Shown here piece after piece: positions 13,936 to 20,994 of a stretch of DNA of 20,994 nucleotides. The stretch is from positions 1-20,994 of IMG/VR virus record IMGVR_UViG_3300030118_003579; one strand, given 5' to 3'. A program made the position numbers and the translations under genes. The stretch comes from a virus. Numbering within the stretch: position 1 is the stretch's first letter; each line of letters starts with the position of its first letter. The notes under the pieces were generated by a model, which saw only the letters and a list, made by a program, of their open reading frames with translations, was not told where the DNA came from and searched no databases.

Positions 13936-14559
13936 ATGGCAATACCTTTTACTGAGTTAAATAAAATCAACCCTAGTTCAATTATTGAGCTTTTTGAACT
14001 TGAGCTGACAGTCGGTAAGCATATTGCATCAGGTAATCCGCAGAATCTACCTACTACATACAGATTTCATGCTGGTGCTAACCTTAACAACTTTGGGGAG
14101 GTTATTTTTCAAAGTAATTCTTACCAAAGAATAGCTGTCAGGGCTGAAGGTTTTGAACAAAAAAGCACAGGTGTGCTTTCTAGACCACTTTTAACATTTT
14201 CAAATTTAGGTGGTATTAACAGAGATCCAGCGACAGATCAAGTGATAACAATGTCTGATTTTTTGCAAGCCGTAAATGCTGTTACGCCACACAATGATTT
14301 AATTGACGCAAAAGTAACAAGAAAAATGCCGCTTGCTTCAGCCTTAGATAATGCAAATTTTACATCTGGAACTAACCCTTTTGGCACACCCAGTTCAAAC
14401 AGATTACGTGACAAAATATTTGTTATTGATAGAAAGGCTGTTGAAAATAGACAGATAGTGCAATTTGAACTAACGGCAGCTCATGATTTAGAAAACAAAT
14501 TAATTCCACAAAGAGTCGTAACAAGGGATTTATTTCCAGCTGTAGGGACGTTTATTTAA
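13936..14559 (+). CDS. Minor tail protein L-like, lacking the cysteine-rich end
   Basis: The 207-residue protein matches lambda gpL in its first two thirds: an N-terminal segment with SSIIELFELELT, YRFHAGAN, YQRIAVRAEGFEQKSTGVLS and RPLLTFSNLGG. In lambda the C-terminus carries cysteines that bind an iron-sulphur cluster. Here the protein ends at ENKLIPQRVVTRDLFPAVGT followed by FI, and I find no cysteine anywhere in it. The region where a cysteine-rich domain should begin reads RDLFPAV. It remains an M-to-K linker in position, and probably folds without a metal cluster. AGGGAGGTG lies about 15 bases upstream of the ATG. The stop overlaps the next start (TAATG). Confidence 0.87.
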   Translation: MAIPFTELNKINPSSIIELFELELTVGKHIASGNPQNLPTTYRFHAGANLNNFGEVIFQSNSYQRIAVRAEGFEQKSTGVLSRPLLTFSNLGGINRDPATDQVITMSDFLQAVNAVTPHNDLIDAKVTRKMPLASALDNANFTSGTNPFGTPSSNRLRDKIFVIDRKAVENRQIVQFELTAAHDLENKLIPQRVVTRDLFPAVGTFI

Positions 14560-14906
14560 TGACAGAGTATAAATGGGCTAAAGATGCTTTTCAAGATGCT
14601 GAAAATGCATATCCAGAGGAGTGCTGTGGTTTAATAATAAAAGTAGATGACGAAGATATTTACTGGAGGTGTCAAAACATTTCTAAGGCTTATAAAGAAA
14701 AATCTTTTGTAATCGACCCTATTGATTATGCAAAAGGCGAAGATAAAGGAGAAGTTCTTGGTATAGTACACAGCCACCCTGATGGAGAACTGGCTTTCAG
14801 TCATACTGATAGAATGGCCTGTAAGTATTTAGATTTACCTTTTTATCTTGTGGAACCAAAATCTGAGTCTATTATTGTTATATATCCATCTGAAATAAAT
14901 GATTAA
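14559..14906 (+). CDS. Tail tip JAMM peptidase (lambda K N-terminal domain only)
   Basis: The 115-residue protein has the full JAMM/MPN metal site: an acidic pair in YPEECCGLI (E20/E21), then HSHP (H71, H73), S81 and D84. GEVLGIVHSHPDGELAF matches lambda gpK closely as I recall. In lambda gpK this domain is followed by an NlpC/P60 peptidase, which is absent here; the frame ends soon after the JAMM domain with IYPSEIND. It may cleave a tail or cell wall component, or only have a structural role. The gene starts by TAATG overlap with the L homologue and overlaps the I homologue by 8 bases. Confidence 0.88.
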   Translation: MTEYKWAKDAFQDAENAYPEECCGLIIKVDDEDIYWRCQNISKAYKEKSFVIDPIDYAKGEDKGEVLGIVHSHPDGELAFSHTDRMACKYLDLPFYLVEPKSESIIVIYPSEIND

Positions 14907-15477
14907 ATTAACAATTTATGGAAGATTGAGAAAATTTATCGGTCAATCAACTTTTGAAATCAAAGCTAAAAGTGCAAAAGAAGCATTTAGTTTTTTAATA
15001 AATAATTTTGCTGGTGTTAGGGAACATATAAAAGATCAAGAATATTGTGTTATGGCTGGTGACTTGAGACTTACAGAAAATTTACTTGATATGCAGACAG
15101 AAAGTGATATTAAAATTGTGCCTGTTGTTCATGGTGAAATTTTTGGAATCATACTTGGTATCGGTGCATTATTTGGCTCTTCACTTATACCTGCAACAAT
15201 TTTTGGCAGTACTTTACTTGCTACATTTGCTTCCACTGCTTTGACAATAATTGGAACAAATTTAGTTGTTGGCGGTATTACAGATATGTTGACTCCAGAT
15301 CCCAAACCTACAAATGCAGATAGACAAGAAGATCCACAAGACCCTAGTTATGTATTTTCTGGGCTGTTAAATAATTCAAAACAAGGTGTACCAATAAATA
15401 TTGTATATGGCGAAACTTTAGTAGGCAGCACAGTTGTTAGTTCATCTGTTGACACTTTTCAAGTCGTGAATGAATAA
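14899..15477 (+). CDS. Tail assembly protein I-like
   Basis: The 192-residue protein has an N-terminal ubiquitin-like beta-grasp region of about 75 residues: MIKLTIYGRLRKFIGQSTFE, AKSAKEAFSFLINNF, then YCVMAGDLRLTEN and DIKIVPVVHG. A hydrophobic Gly/Ala-rich segment follows (about 80-130, GIILGIGALFGSS), and the C-terminus has a conserved-looking end, FSGLLNNSKQGVPINIVYGE (about 157-176), then TLVGSTVVSSSVD. This is the lambda gpI arrangement. It overlaps the K homologue by 8 bases, has no visible Shine-Dalgarno site, and is followed two bases after its stop by the J homologue. In lambda, gpI is needed for tip assembly but is not found in the finished tail. Confidence 0.87.
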   Translation: MIKLTIYGRLRKFIGQSTFEIKAKSAKEAFSFLINNFAGVREHIKDQEYCVMAGDLRLTENLLDMQTESDIKIVPVVHGEIFGIILGIGALFGSSLIPATIFGSTLLATFASTALTIIGTNLVVGGITDMLTPDPKPTNADRQEDPQDPSYVFSGLLNNSKQGVPINIVYGETLVGSTVVSSSVDTFQVVNE

Positions 15478-15479
15478 AT

Positions 15480-18400
15480 ATGTCTTTACTGCCATTTAAT
15501 CGAGAAATAATAGATGCAACACTTGGAAGCAATAAACTTAAATCTATTGATTTTGGTACAGTTGTTGATGCTTTAGGAGAAGGACAGATTGAAGGTAGTG
15601 CGACAGCAAGTAAAGCTGGCATAACAGACCAAACAAGTGATGCTTATAAGAATTGCTTGCTGAAAGATTTATTTTTAAATAAAACTGCTGTTTTACAGGC
15701 TGATGCTGATAATACAAATCCAAATGATTCTGATTTTAATTATTCACAAGATAATTTAACTTTTGAATTTCAAGACGGAACAACAAATAATCAAGTTTTA
15801 TTTGCAGCAGAACAACAAAGCAGCGAAGTTATAACAGGCGACAAAGGTCAAGAATGTACTTTTCCAGAAGGTGGTTCCGCTACTCCAAGATCAGGGACAA
15901 TAACAAATACAGCGATTGATACAGTACAACTTAAAGTAAAATTTGATCAATTTTTTAAATTAAATACTGACAATGGCAATAGAGAATCAACTTCAGTTCA
16001 AGTGATAATCAAAGCAAATCCTAATAATGGTTCTGCTCAAACTGTTATAACAGAAACTATTAAAGGTAAAAGCTTTAACCCATACAACAGAGATTTTGGT
16101 ATAAATTTAAGAGACTTAACAGGATACAACCAAAACACTGCTGGACAATCAGGTTCATTTTTTCCAGTAGTTATATCTGTTGAGAGAGGAACTGTAGAGG
16201 GTGACGAAAATACATTCAATACCATGCGTTTAGCTGAAATAAGACAAATAATAAGAGAGCCAAATAATTATCCTGATATTGCCTATACAGCACTAAGATT
16301 TAGTTCTGAGTTGTTTCCAAACACTCCAAATAGAGTATTTAGGATTAGGGGAAAACTTGTAAAAATTCCACATAATTCAACAGTTGATCTTGCAAATGGA
16401 AGATTGACTTACAGCGGCACTTTTAATGGAACATTCAAAGCAGATAAAGCATGGACAAGCGACCCAGCATGGGTTCTGTATGATTTGCTGACAGACAGCA
16501 CCAGTGGCTGTGGTTTGCCAGAAAGTGAACTTGATCCTTTTACTTTTTTTGGGGTCAGTACTTATTGCAGTGCTTTAGTTGATGATGGTGACGGTGGACA
16601 GGAGCCACGTTTTTCAATAAATGTAAATATCAATAATAGGCGTGATGCAATGGCTGTTATCAAAGATATTTGTTCTGTTATGAGAGCTATTCCATACTAT
16701 GAAGAAGGCACAATAAAAATTGCCCAAGATGCTCCACAGAATCATGCTGACCCTAGTGCTGTAAGTTTTGACTATGTTTTTAACAATGCAAATGTAACTC
16801 AAGACGGTTTTACATATTCTGGGACATCTTCAAAAACAAGATTTAATGTAATAAATGTTTCTTACTTTGACCTTGAAACACAAGAAATTGATTATGTAAC
16901 TGTGAAAGACGCAGCAAAACAAGCTACTTATGGAACACAAACAAAAACAATAAATACTTTCGGGACAACTTCAAGAGGTATGGCACAGCGGGTCGGGAAG
17001 TGGTTTTTACAAACTCAACAAAATCAAACTGAGACTGTTGTTTTTGAAACTAATATTGCTGCTGGTTCTGTTTTAAGAGTTGGAAATATTATTGGTATCG
17101 CTGACAGAGTTAAATCATCAACCAGAAGAGGCGGTCTTGTTAAATCTGCAACTGTATCGCAAGTAACTATTGATACTGGATCACAAACTAATTTACCAGA
17201 TACAAGCGACAGCCCCACAATTAGCTGTATGTTGTCTGACGGTACTGTTGAGACAAAAGTTATATCTTCATATACTTTGGGAGGCACAGTAATCAATCTT
17301 TCTTCAAACTTTACCTCTGCCCCAGTAGCTAATAGTCCATATATTTTAGAATCTGGAACTTTAGCTGCACAATCTTTTAGAGTTATAAATATTAAAGAAA
17401 ACGCTAAAAAAACTTTTTCAATCACAGCTGTTGAACATAATTCTGGTAAATACGCTGCTGTTGAAGATGGTGAACAACTACCAACTAAAAATATAAATTT
17501 ATTGACTAGCTTATTGCCATCACCACAAATAGTTGACGGATCAGATGGAACAAAAGCAATACAAGAAATTATTATATTAAATAACAATAGACCAGTCCCA
17601 AAGTTATTCATTGATTGGCAAGGAGTAGAAGGTGCGTCTGGGTATCAATTAATCTATACAAAAGATGATGAAAACCCTGTTGTAGTTAATACTCAACAAT
17701 CGGAGTTTGAGATATTACCATCAGAGGCTGGTAATTATTTTATTCAAATTTATACGATCAACAGTAAAGGAGAAAGAAGTGCAAGTCCAACAGAGACAAG
17801 TGTTGACACTTTAGGTTTGACTGCTGTTCCAGAGAATCCTACAAACCTTGAAATAGAACCAATTAATAATGCACAGGTTAAATTAACTTGGGATAAAACA
17901 ACTAGTCTTGACGTTGAATTTGGGGGGAACTGCATAGTCAGGCACACACCAGTTGCTTTAGCATCAGCTACTTTTGCCAACTCTACGGACTTAAATGAAA
18001 ATATAAGTGGAGGCACAAATGAAATAATCCTACCAGCTTTAACAGGGACATATTCTCTGAAATTTCGTGATGTCGGTTCAAGAGTTTCAGCTACGGAAGC
18101 AAAAGTAGAGCTTGCTTTACCAGAAATGGCAGACGAATTGTTGATAAAAAGTCAAAGAGAAGAAACAGCATTTAATGGTACAAAAACAAATTTATCTGTT
18201 GTTTCTAACGCTTTACAACTAAGCAACCCAGCAACAAGTCTTACAGGCTCTTATAATTTTGCATCTGTTTTCGATTTAGGATCTGTTTTTACTAATTTAA
18301 GATTAAAAAGACATATTAAAGCTGAGGGCTTTTTTGTGTCAGATTTGTTTGACGCAATCCCTAACGTAGATGCAAGACTTAATTTTGATGGTGCTGGAAG

Positions 18401-18896
18401 TGATCGTATAAAACAAAAACTGCAAGTTCAAACATCACAAGATAACTCAACTTTTACCACTGCTCAAAATCTAACTAATGGCTCATTTAGTGGAAGAGCT
18501 TTTAAATTTATTGGAAATATCACCTCAGTTGATGTTAATGAAAATTCAAAATTCTTAGAATTAGGCTTTGATGCTTTTCTGCCATCAAGAACTGAAAACA
18601 AATATCAATCAGGTGGAAATATTATATCTACACCTTTACAGTCAGGAACATCAGTCAGTGGCTTATCAGTTGTTTTTGGCAAGCCATTCTTTACAGGAAC
18701 AAGTGCAATCGGTGGATCAACTACAGCTTTTCTGCCTTCAATATCAATAGCTCCAGAGGATATGCCTAGCGGTGCGTTTTTCTTGTTAAGTGCTATTTCT
18801 GGGACAGGGTTTACAATAGTGTTTAAGAACTCATCTAATGCAGTGATTGATGTTAAATTTACATTTCAAGCATTAGGATATGGCAAGGGAGCTTAA
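15480..18896 (+). CDS. Central tail tip / host-specificity protein J-like
   Basis: The 1138-residue protein is the central hub and receptor-binding part of the tail tip. Residues 1-330 contain FGTVVDALGEGQIEG and VQLKVKFDQFFKLN, typical of gpJ N-terminal hub domains. About 335-480 look like the Phage-tail_3 region (GCGLPESELDPFTFFGVSTY, MAVIKDICSVMRAIPYYEEG). About 700-785 and 780-880 resemble two fibronectin type III domains (FIDWQGVEGASGYQLIY; VPENPTNLEIEP). The last 250 residues are beta-rich and likely hold the receptor-binding part; the protein ends FTFQALGYGKGA, a C-terminus I recall in marine phage J homologues. Length is close to lambda gpJ (1132). No Shine-Dalgarno site is seen at the ATG. 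Confidence 0.93.
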   Translation: MSLLPFNREIIDATLGSNKLKSIDFGTVVDALGEGQIEGSATASKAGITDQTSDAYKNCLLKDLFLNKTAVLQADADNTNPNDSDFNYSQDNLTFEFQDGTTNNQVLFAAEQQSSEVITGDKGQECTFPEGGSATPRSGTITNTAIDTVQLKVKFDQFFKLNTDNGNRESTSVQVIIKANPNNGSAQTVITETIKGKSFNPYNRDFGINLRDLTGYNQNTAGQSGSFFPVVISVERGTVEGDENTFNTMRLAEIRQIIREPNNYPDIAYTALRFSSELFPNTPNRVFRIRGKLVKIPHNSTVDLANGRLTYSGTFNGTFKADKAWTSDPAWVLYDLLTDSTSGCGLPESELDPFTFFGVSTYCSALVDDGDGGQEPRFSINVNINNRRDAMAVIKDICSVMRAIPYYEEGTIKIAQDAPQNHADPSAVSFDYVFNNANVTQDGFTYSGTSSKTRFNVINVSYFDLETQEIDYVTVKDAAKQATYGTQTKTINTFGTTSRGMAQRVGKWFLQTQQNQTETVVFETNIAAGSVLRVGNIIGIADRVKSSTRRGGLVKSATVSQVTIDTGSQTNLPDTSDSPTISCMLSDGTVETKVISSYTLGGTVINLSSNFTSAPVANSPYILESGTLAAQSFRVINIKENAKKTFSITAVEHNSGKYAAVEDGEQLPTKNINLLTSLLPSPQIVDGSDGTKAIQEIIILNNNRPVPKLFIDWQGVEGASGYQLIYTKDDENPVVVNTQQSEFEILPSEAGNYFIQIYTINSKGERSASPTETSVDTLGLTAVPENPTNLEIEPINNAQVKLTWDKTTSLDVEFGGNCIVRHTPVALASATFANSTDLNENISGGTNEIILPALTGTYSLKFRDVGSRVSATEAKVELALPEMADELLIKSQREETAFNGTKTNLSVVSNALQLSNPATSLTGSYNFASVFDLGSVFTNLRLKRHIKAEGFFVSDLFDAIPNVDARLNFDGAGSDRIKQKLQVQTSQDNSTFTTAQNLTNGSFSGRAFKFIGNITSVDVNENSKFLELGFDAFLPSRTENKYQSGGNIISTPLQSGTSVSGLSVVFGKPFFTGTSAIGGSTTAFLPSISIAPEDMPSGAFFLLSAISGTGFTIVFKNSSNAVIDVKFTFQALGYGKGA

Positions 18897-18900
18897 TTAA

Positions 18901-19695
18901 ATGGCAAGAGTAAATTCTACTGGCAAAGAGACTTCAAGTAATTTTTCACCTGCTAACGGTACAGGTCTTGCAGTAAGAACAGCAATAAAAGATATATTTG
19001 AATCACTTAGAACAGTAAACAGTGCAGCTGGTGATCCATCTGGTACTGCAAATCTCGCAGCTTTTCAATTACACATAAACACAGACTCTAATTTATTAAA
19101 GATTAGAAATGCGGCAAACTCAGCCTTTATTGATATAGGTAATGTCAGTCAAACTAACTTGGGGCTGTTGCCAGCGTCAGGAGGGACGCTTACTGGCGTA
19201 CTGGCCACCACTGCTGGATCAGCTTCAGCACCAGCTTTGAACTTTGGAGATAGCACTACAGGACTATTTAAAACTGGTACAAATCAAATTGGATTAACTT
19301 TTGCTGGAACAGAAAAAATAATATTAGATCAAAATGGTGTAACTTTGCAGGCTCAATCTGATTTAAGATTTGCTGATTCAGATAGTAGTAATTATGTTGC
19401 ACTGCAAGCACCAGCTACTGTTTCAAGCAATGTAACTCTTACTCTGCCAGCGACAGATTCACCAGTCAGTGGTTATGCCTTAATTTCTAACGGTTCTGGA
19501 CAACTTAGTTGGGGCGAGGCTGGAGGTGGTGCAAATGGTAACGGCACAAACGAAATTTTTTGGGAAAATGACCAAATTATTACTGGTGATTACACAATCA
19601 CAAATGGTAAAAATGCTGGAAGTTTTGGGCCTATACAAATCCAAAGCGGCGTGACCGTTACAGTTGGTTCTGGAGAGACATGGACTGTAGTATAA
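18901..19695 (+). CDS. Tail fibre protein
   Basis: The 264-residue protein begins with a likely tail-attachment region (MARVNSTGKETSSNFSPANG, then VRTAIKDIFESLRTVN). It has a repetitive beta-rich shaft (SGGTLTGVLATTAGSASAPA, FGDSTTGLFKTGTNQIGL, TLPATDSPVSGYALISNG) typical of marine phage fibres. The C-terminal domain, NEIFWENDQIITGDYTITNG to VTVTVGSGETWTVV (about 217-264), is one I recall as very common at the ends of cyanophage and pelagiphage fibres; it probably mediates trimer folding or receptor contact. AAGGGAG lies about 10 bases before the ATG. The gene directly follows the J homologue. Confidence 0.82.
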   Translation: MARVNSTGKETSSNFSPANGTGLAVRTAIKDIFESLRTVNSAAGDPSGTANLAAFQLHINTDSNLLKIRNAANSAFIDIGNVSQTNLGLLPASGGTLTGVLATTAGSASAPALNFGDSTTGLFKTGTNQIGLTFAGTEKIILDQNGVTLQAQSDLRFADSDSSNYVALQAPATVSSNVTLTLPATDSPVSGYALISNGSGQLSWGEAGGGANGNGTNEIFWENDQIITGDYTITNGKNAGSFGPIQIQSGVTVTVGSGETWTVV

Positions 19696-19708
19696 AAGTG
19701 TATATAAT
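19681..19708 (+). promoter_or_regulatory. Possible sigma-70-type promoter giving a near-leaderless mRNA
   Basis: TGGACT (19681-19686; 4 of 6 to TTGACA) and a perfect TATAAT (19703-19708) are separated by 16 bases. Transcription starting about 7 bases after the -10 box would fall at or near the ATG at 19715, making a leaderless or near-leaderless transcript. There is no Shine-Dalgarno site for that gene. The 19-base gap between the two fibre genes is one of the few real gaps in this region. In AT-rich DNA a TATAAT can arise by chance. Confidence 0.4.
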
Positions 19709-19714
19709 AGATTT

Positions 19715-20245
19715 ATGAGCCAGTTAAAAGTTGACAGCATAGTTCCAAGAGGCGGTGTGCCATCAGGTGGTGGCGGTGGTTTTATTCAAACCAAATCATC
19801 TGTAAAAACAGACGCTTTTAGTACATCTTCTTCAAGTTATACAGATATAACTGGATTCAATGTAAGTATTACACCATCATCAACAAGCAGTAAAATATTA
19901 GTTATATGTCAAATCAGTGGTAATGGCACAGGAGCAACACAAGGTTATTTTGCTTTAACAAGAGTAATTGGTGGGTCGACAGATAATACTATTTTTGTTG
20001 GTGATGCTACTGGAAACAGGGTTAGAGCAACTCTTAATATGTATAACAACCAGAATAATGAATGTAAAAATGGAACATTAGTTTTCTTAGATAGCCCTAA
20101 CACAACAAGTGCAATAACTTATAAAATACAAACAAGGACTCAAGGTGCTGGAACTATCAACGTCAATCGTTCTGAGTTATTTCAAAATAATGCAAACTCA
20201 GGAACTTTAACTTCTTCAATTACTGCTATGGAGGTATCAGGGTGA
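19715..20245 (+). CDS. Fibre/receptor-binding-like protein
   Basis: The 176-residue protein starts MSQLKVDSIVPRGGVPSGGG, an N-terminal form shared with other small fibre genes of marine phages (usually 'MS.LKV..I.P..G.P'). The rest is a beta-sandwich-like domain: FSTSSSSYTDITGFNVSITP, SSTSSKILVICQISG, and a C-terminal part with SGTLTSSITAMEVSG. 'T.S..FTDITG..V.ITP.S.SSKI' is a pattern I recall from cyanophage and pelagiphage fibre domains. It probably binds a host surface glycan or protein. The N-terminus would attach to the tail or to another fibre; both roles are inferred. The stop overlaps the next gene's GTG. Confidence 0.75.
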   Translation: MSQLKVDSIVPRGGVPSGGGGGFIQTKSSVKTDAFSTSSSSYTDITGFNVSITPSSTSSKILVICQISGNGTGATQGYFALTRVIGGSTDNTIFVGDATGNRVRATLNMYNNQNNECKNGTLVFLDSPNTTSAITYKIQTRTQGAGTINVNRSELFQNNANSGTLTSSITAMEVSG

Positions 20246-20550
20246 GTTTAGATCATGAAGCAATAAGAAAAGCCTATCCTGATGCTGTAACTATTGATGA
20301 TGGTACAGGTGTTTTTAAGGCAAATGGTTCCAAGATAACTCTTGAACAAAGTAAAGTTGATGCAGCAAGAGTTGAATTAAACAAATTAAATTATATTGAC
20401 GAAAGAATTTATACTGGATCTACAAAATATGGCTCTTGGAGAGAACAATTAGCAATGTTGTATGACGACATGATTGCGGGTAAACTAGACACAACTGGCA
20501 GTTTTGCTTTACATAACAAAGCGGTCAAAGACGCAAATCCTAAGCCATGA
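20242..20550 (+). CDS. Small fibre-associated protein, 102 aa
   Basis: The 102-residue protein starts at a GTG with GGAGGT 8 bases upstream, and overlaps the previous stop by 4 bases (GTGA). It has IRKAYPDAVTIDDGTGVFKA, VDAARVELNKLNYIDERI, then WREQLAMLYDDMIAGKLDTT and VKDANPKP. The 'YP....IDDG.G..D..G..I.L.Q..VDAAR.EL.K..Y...R' and 'QL.MLY.D...GKLDTTG.F...IK.VKD..PKP' patterns recur in cyanophage tail genes as I recall, where they may be fibre chaperones or small tail adaptors. Function is not established. It sits between two fibre-like genes. Confidence 0.72.
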   Translation: MSLDHEAIRKAYPDAVTIDDGTGVFKANGSKITLEQSKVDAARVELNKLNYIDERIYTGSTKYGSWREQLAMLYDDMIAGKLDTTGSFALHNKAVKDANPKP

Positions 20551-20933
20551 GTACATTAGCAGTCGCTACAGTCAAAAGCCTTTCTTCAGCAGCTCCAGCA
20601 TTTCAAAACAGTTCTGGCACTGTAAAGGGTCAATTAATGAACGCTTGGTGTCACATGAACGGACAAGGCACTATAGCAATAAATGATTCTTTCAATGTAA
20701 GCAGCCTTACTGACGAAACAACAGGAACATACAAAATTAATTTTACTAATGCTTTTGCTAACGCCACTTATTGTGGTGCTGGTATGCACAATCGCACAAG
20801 TAACGGTATTTGCTGTGTAGGTGAAGATCCAACAAGAGGTTACACCACTGGATTTGCAACTATGCGTTGCACTTTAGACAATGCTTTAACTGACCCATCC
20901 AGCTGTAGATTTATGTTTGTAGGAGATTCATAG
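20547..20933 (+). CDS. Fibre-like protein with Cys-containing C-terminal domain
   Basis: The 128-residue protein begins MSTLAVATVKSLSSAAPAFQ followed by NSSGTVKGQLMNAW, matching the N-terminal form of other small fibre genes here. The next segment, MNGQGTIAINDSFNVSSLTD, then a strand-rich part to YCGAGMHN, has the 'NG.GT..I.DSFNVSS.TD..TG.Y.I.FT.A......Y' layout seen in many marine phage fibres. The C-terminal third holds several cysteines (TSNGICCVGE, MRCTLDNAL, SCRFMFVGDS). That is unusual for an intracellularly folded fibre tip; metal or disulphide roles are only possible. It starts in an ATGA overlap and ends in a TAGTG overlap with the next partial gene. Confidence 0.75.
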   Translation: MSTLAVATVKSLSSAAPAFQNSSGTVKGQLMNAWCHMNGQGTIAINDSFNVSSLTDETTGTYKINFTNAFANATYCGAGMHNRTSNGICCVGEDPTRGYTTGFATMRCTLDNALTDPSSCRFMFVGDS

Positions 20934-20994
20934 TGTCAACACTTAACGTAACAACCGCAAAAATTACAAATTTACAAAGTTCTGGCGGTACTAA
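20933..20994 (+). CDS. Fibre-like gene, 5' part only (cut by window edge)
   Basis: A GTG start overlaps the previous stop (TAGTG), and AGGAGA at 20921-20926 lies 6 bases upstream, so translation is likely. The visible part reads MSTLNVTTAKITNLQSSGGT and then leaves the window. It repeats the N-terminal form MSTL.V.T of the preceding gene, with SGGT aligning with SSGT there. This suggests a further member of the same fibre-gene series. Confidence 0.72.
   Translation, partial: MSTLNVTTAKITNLQSSGGT

Noticed and set aside
17024-17611. 195-codon frame on the - strand
   Set aside because: It is the longest antisense frame, but lies inside the J gene whose + frame has clear domains. No recognisable motif is seen in the antisense product.
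1-20994. CRISPR arrays, tRNA genes, insertion sequences, attachment sites
   Set aside because: I saw no regularly spaced repeats, cloverleaf sequences, transposase motifs or terminal inverted repeats in reading the window.

Overview
The window is a continuous stretch of the structural module of a tailed double-stranded DNA phage with a lambda-like, long non-contractile tail (siphovirus morphotype). All supported genes are on the + strand. They are packed tightly, with many 1-, 4- and 8-base stop/start overlaps, and no gap exceeds about 70 bases. The DNA is visibly AT-rich (not counted). Several fibre modules and small basic proteins resemble, from memory, proteins common in marine phages (cyanophages, pelagiphages, uncultured Mediterranean phages). 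A marine bacterial host, perhaps a picocyanobacterium or SAR11-type cell, is plausible but is inference. No integrase, repressor, lysis, replication or tRNA gene is visible.

Layout. (1) 1-2564: the 3' part of a ParB-linked DNA methyltransferase, then terminase small and large subunits. (2) 2591-5176: a DUF4055-type portal and a MuF-type head morphogenesis protein. (3) 5166-6365: seven very small, mostly lysine-rich basic proteins in one run; four are too short or too overlapped for ordinary gene calling. (4) 6402-8702: coiled-coil scaffold, major capsid protein, a beta-rich decoration-like protein and a short overlapping gene. A pair of tandem hairpins sits in the capsid leader. (5) 8671-10744: connector, neck and tail-terminator genes with two small unknowns. 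(6) 10774-13594: tail tube, a tail assembly chaperone pair joined by a -1 frameshift (A7 slippery run at 11545-11551), and the tape measure (611 residues, suggesting a tail of roughly 90 nm). (7) 13594-18896: the tail-tip set in lambda order M-L-K-I-J. The L homologue has no cysteine and the K homologue keeps only its JAMM domain. (8) 18901-20994: a run of short fibre or receptor-binding genes, the last cut by the window edge.

Together the genes cover packaging, prohead assembly, neck, tail tube and length control, tail tip and host recognition, in assembly order. The least explained part is the small basic-protein run between MuF and scaffold. The clearest unlisted feature is the frameshifted chaperone extension.
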